From contig JAAUPT010000162.1 of the NCBI GenBank assembly GCA_012032965.1, forward strand, positions 1 to 5,330: a stretch of DNA of 5,330 bases, in the 5' to 3' direction. Below the pieces are notes generated by a model. That model made no database searches and was not told the origin of the DNA. It was given only the letters and a program-made list of their open reading frames with translations. How positions within the stretch are numbered: position 1 is the first letter of the stretch; every line of letters begins with the position of its first letter. The DNA is from Nitrospira sp. (GTDB lineage: Bacteria; Nitrospirota; Nitrospiria; Nitrospirales; Nitrospiraceae). Positions 4,951-5,330 of this stretch are shown piece by piece. Position numbers and translations under genes: made by a program.

Positions 4951-5330
4951 ATCGGCACTATGGCTCATCCGCTGAACCGGCCTCGATTTGATCCGCACGC
5001 CGGGCGTGTGCTTGAAGGGTATGGGGTCGTGCAGCCGCGGATTACACCGTCGCTCCCGGGCAGTGGCGAGGGCTCGTATTTTCAACAGACGTTTTCCGGA
5101 CCCAGCGGGATCGATCCCTACGCGTCGGCCGTATCTGATGTGTACCAGGATTTGTTTCGGGAAGGGTCCTACACGGGCAAAGGCATTTACGAGATCGACG
5201 CGTTCGAGGCGGCGCTGGCGGACAAGGTGCCGGACAATGCGATGCTCAGTCACGATCTCTTTGAAGGTTTGTTCGCGCGCGCGGCGCTGGCCACTGACAT
5301 CGAGCTGTTCGAAGCGTTTCCTGCTCACTA
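4948..5330 (+). CDS. ndvB: ndvB continuation, GT84 domain, open at the right edge
   Basis: In the frame of 2995 this reads LIGTMAHPLNRPRFDP, GYGVVQPRITPSLPG, FSGPSGIDPYASAVSDVYQD, GSYTGKGIYEIDAFEAALA, then MLSHDLFEGLFARAALATDIEL and FPAHY. These are strongly characteristic NdvB/Cgs blocks. The aspartate of SHDLFEG (codon 5254-5256) is the third acidic catalytic-site residue of processive family-2-like glycosyltransferases. There is no stop before the end of the window. ATG 4960 is the first ATG and could be taken as a start by an automatic call, but no Shine-Dalgarno precedes it and the sequence clearly continues the gene upstream. Remaining expected parts (QxxRW, further TM helices, glycoamylase-like and GH94 modules) would lie beyond the window. 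Confidence 0.8.
   Translation, partial: MIGTMAHPLNRPRFDPHAGRVLEGYGVVQPRITPSLPGSGEGSYFQQTFSGPSGIDPYASAVSDVYQDLFREGSYTGKGIYEIDAFEAALADKVPDNAMLSHDLFEGLFARAALATDIELFEAFPAH

Larger units (their letters stand above)
4706..4951 (+). pseudogene. ndvB: ndvB fragment in shifted frame, carries the DxD motif
   Basis: In this frame the sequence reads AERRFVLLHRRRVWN, then WERKRGKLHELNQLLRG, then VRFVITLDADTRLPRGAARR and a TGA at 4949-4951. This is the centre of the GT84 domain. The DAD at 4910-4918 is the DxD motif that binds the sugar nucleotide through a metal ion. In the published order of family motifs (D, DxD, D, QxxRW) it is the second element. It is separated from the upstream part by frameshift 1 and from the rest by frameshift 2. 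A GTG at 4727 is a possible start for an automatic call, but there is no reason to think this is a separate gene. Confidence 0.75.
2995..5330 (+). pseudogene. ndvB: Whole ndvB-like locus, two frameshifts, incomplete at right edge
   Basis: The locus can be read as one NdvB protein only by changing frame twice: frame of 2995 up to about 4708, frame +1 until about 4947, then the original frame again to the end. Apart from these two points the conceptual product of about 778 residues looks intact and family-like throughout. The shifts cancel: one extra base, then one missing base. The window ends at FPAHY, just before where the QxxRW motif of the GT84 active site and the GH94 phosphorylase modules would follow. 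Intactness elsewhere and the homopolymer position of the first shift fit either sequencing indels or a very recent loss of function. The sequence alone cannot tell these apart. Confidence 0.75.

Noticed and set aside
4727..4951. Separate small gene starting at GTG 4727
   Set aside because: Its text is the middle of the NdvB glycosyltransferase domain and joins smoothly to both flanks after two single-base changes, so it is a frame-displaced fragment, not a gene.

Overview
The window reads entirely on the + strand. It looks like chromosomal DNA from a bacterium of the Nitrospirota/Nitrospira type. This is an inference from the gene set (stand-alone PepSY, YtxH, DUF3309, a mini helix-hairpin-helix protein, an MlaC-like protein and an NdvB-type giant glucan synthase) and from a moderately GC-rich base composition; no rRNA or other marker gene confirms it. 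Nothing indicates a mobile element, CRISPR array, tRNA or phage.

Layout. Positions 1-221 have no convincing gene. A PepSY-domain ORF ends at 398, but it has no recognisable signal peptide and its start is unresolved. Positions 399-845 hold no gene I can support. Then come five small or medium genes: a one-TM YtxH protein (846-1151), a two-TM DUF3309 protein (1248-1424), a 61-aa HhH mini-protein (1607-1792), a small exported coiled-coil protein of unknown function (1879-2187) and an MlaC/Ttg2-family periplasmic lipid-binding protein (2222-2908). The last three are tightly spaced and may form one transcript. From 2995 to the right edge runs the N-terminal part of a cyclic beta-1,2-glucan synthase (NdvB/Cgs, GT84).

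The most notable result concerns the NdvB locus. The reading frame beginning at 2995 stops at 4809, but homologous sequence continues in the next frame from about 4706 to 4948 and then returns to the original frame up to the window end. Two opposite single-base frameshifts about 240 bp apart explain this. The only stretch in the shifted frame carries the LDADT (DxD) sugar-nucleotide-binding motif, so the gene as written cannot make an active synthase. It is either a recent pseudogene or the product of two sequencing indels.

Taken together, the genes look like an envelope or osmotic-stress neighbourhood: small membrane and periplasmic proteins, a lipid-carrier-like protein and a periplasmic glucan synthase. 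That joint role is inferred from gene content only. I did not find a clearly novel system. The least explained items are the small coiled-coil secreted protein, the orphan MlaC and the duplicated start/Shine-Dalgarno unit of the YtxH gene.
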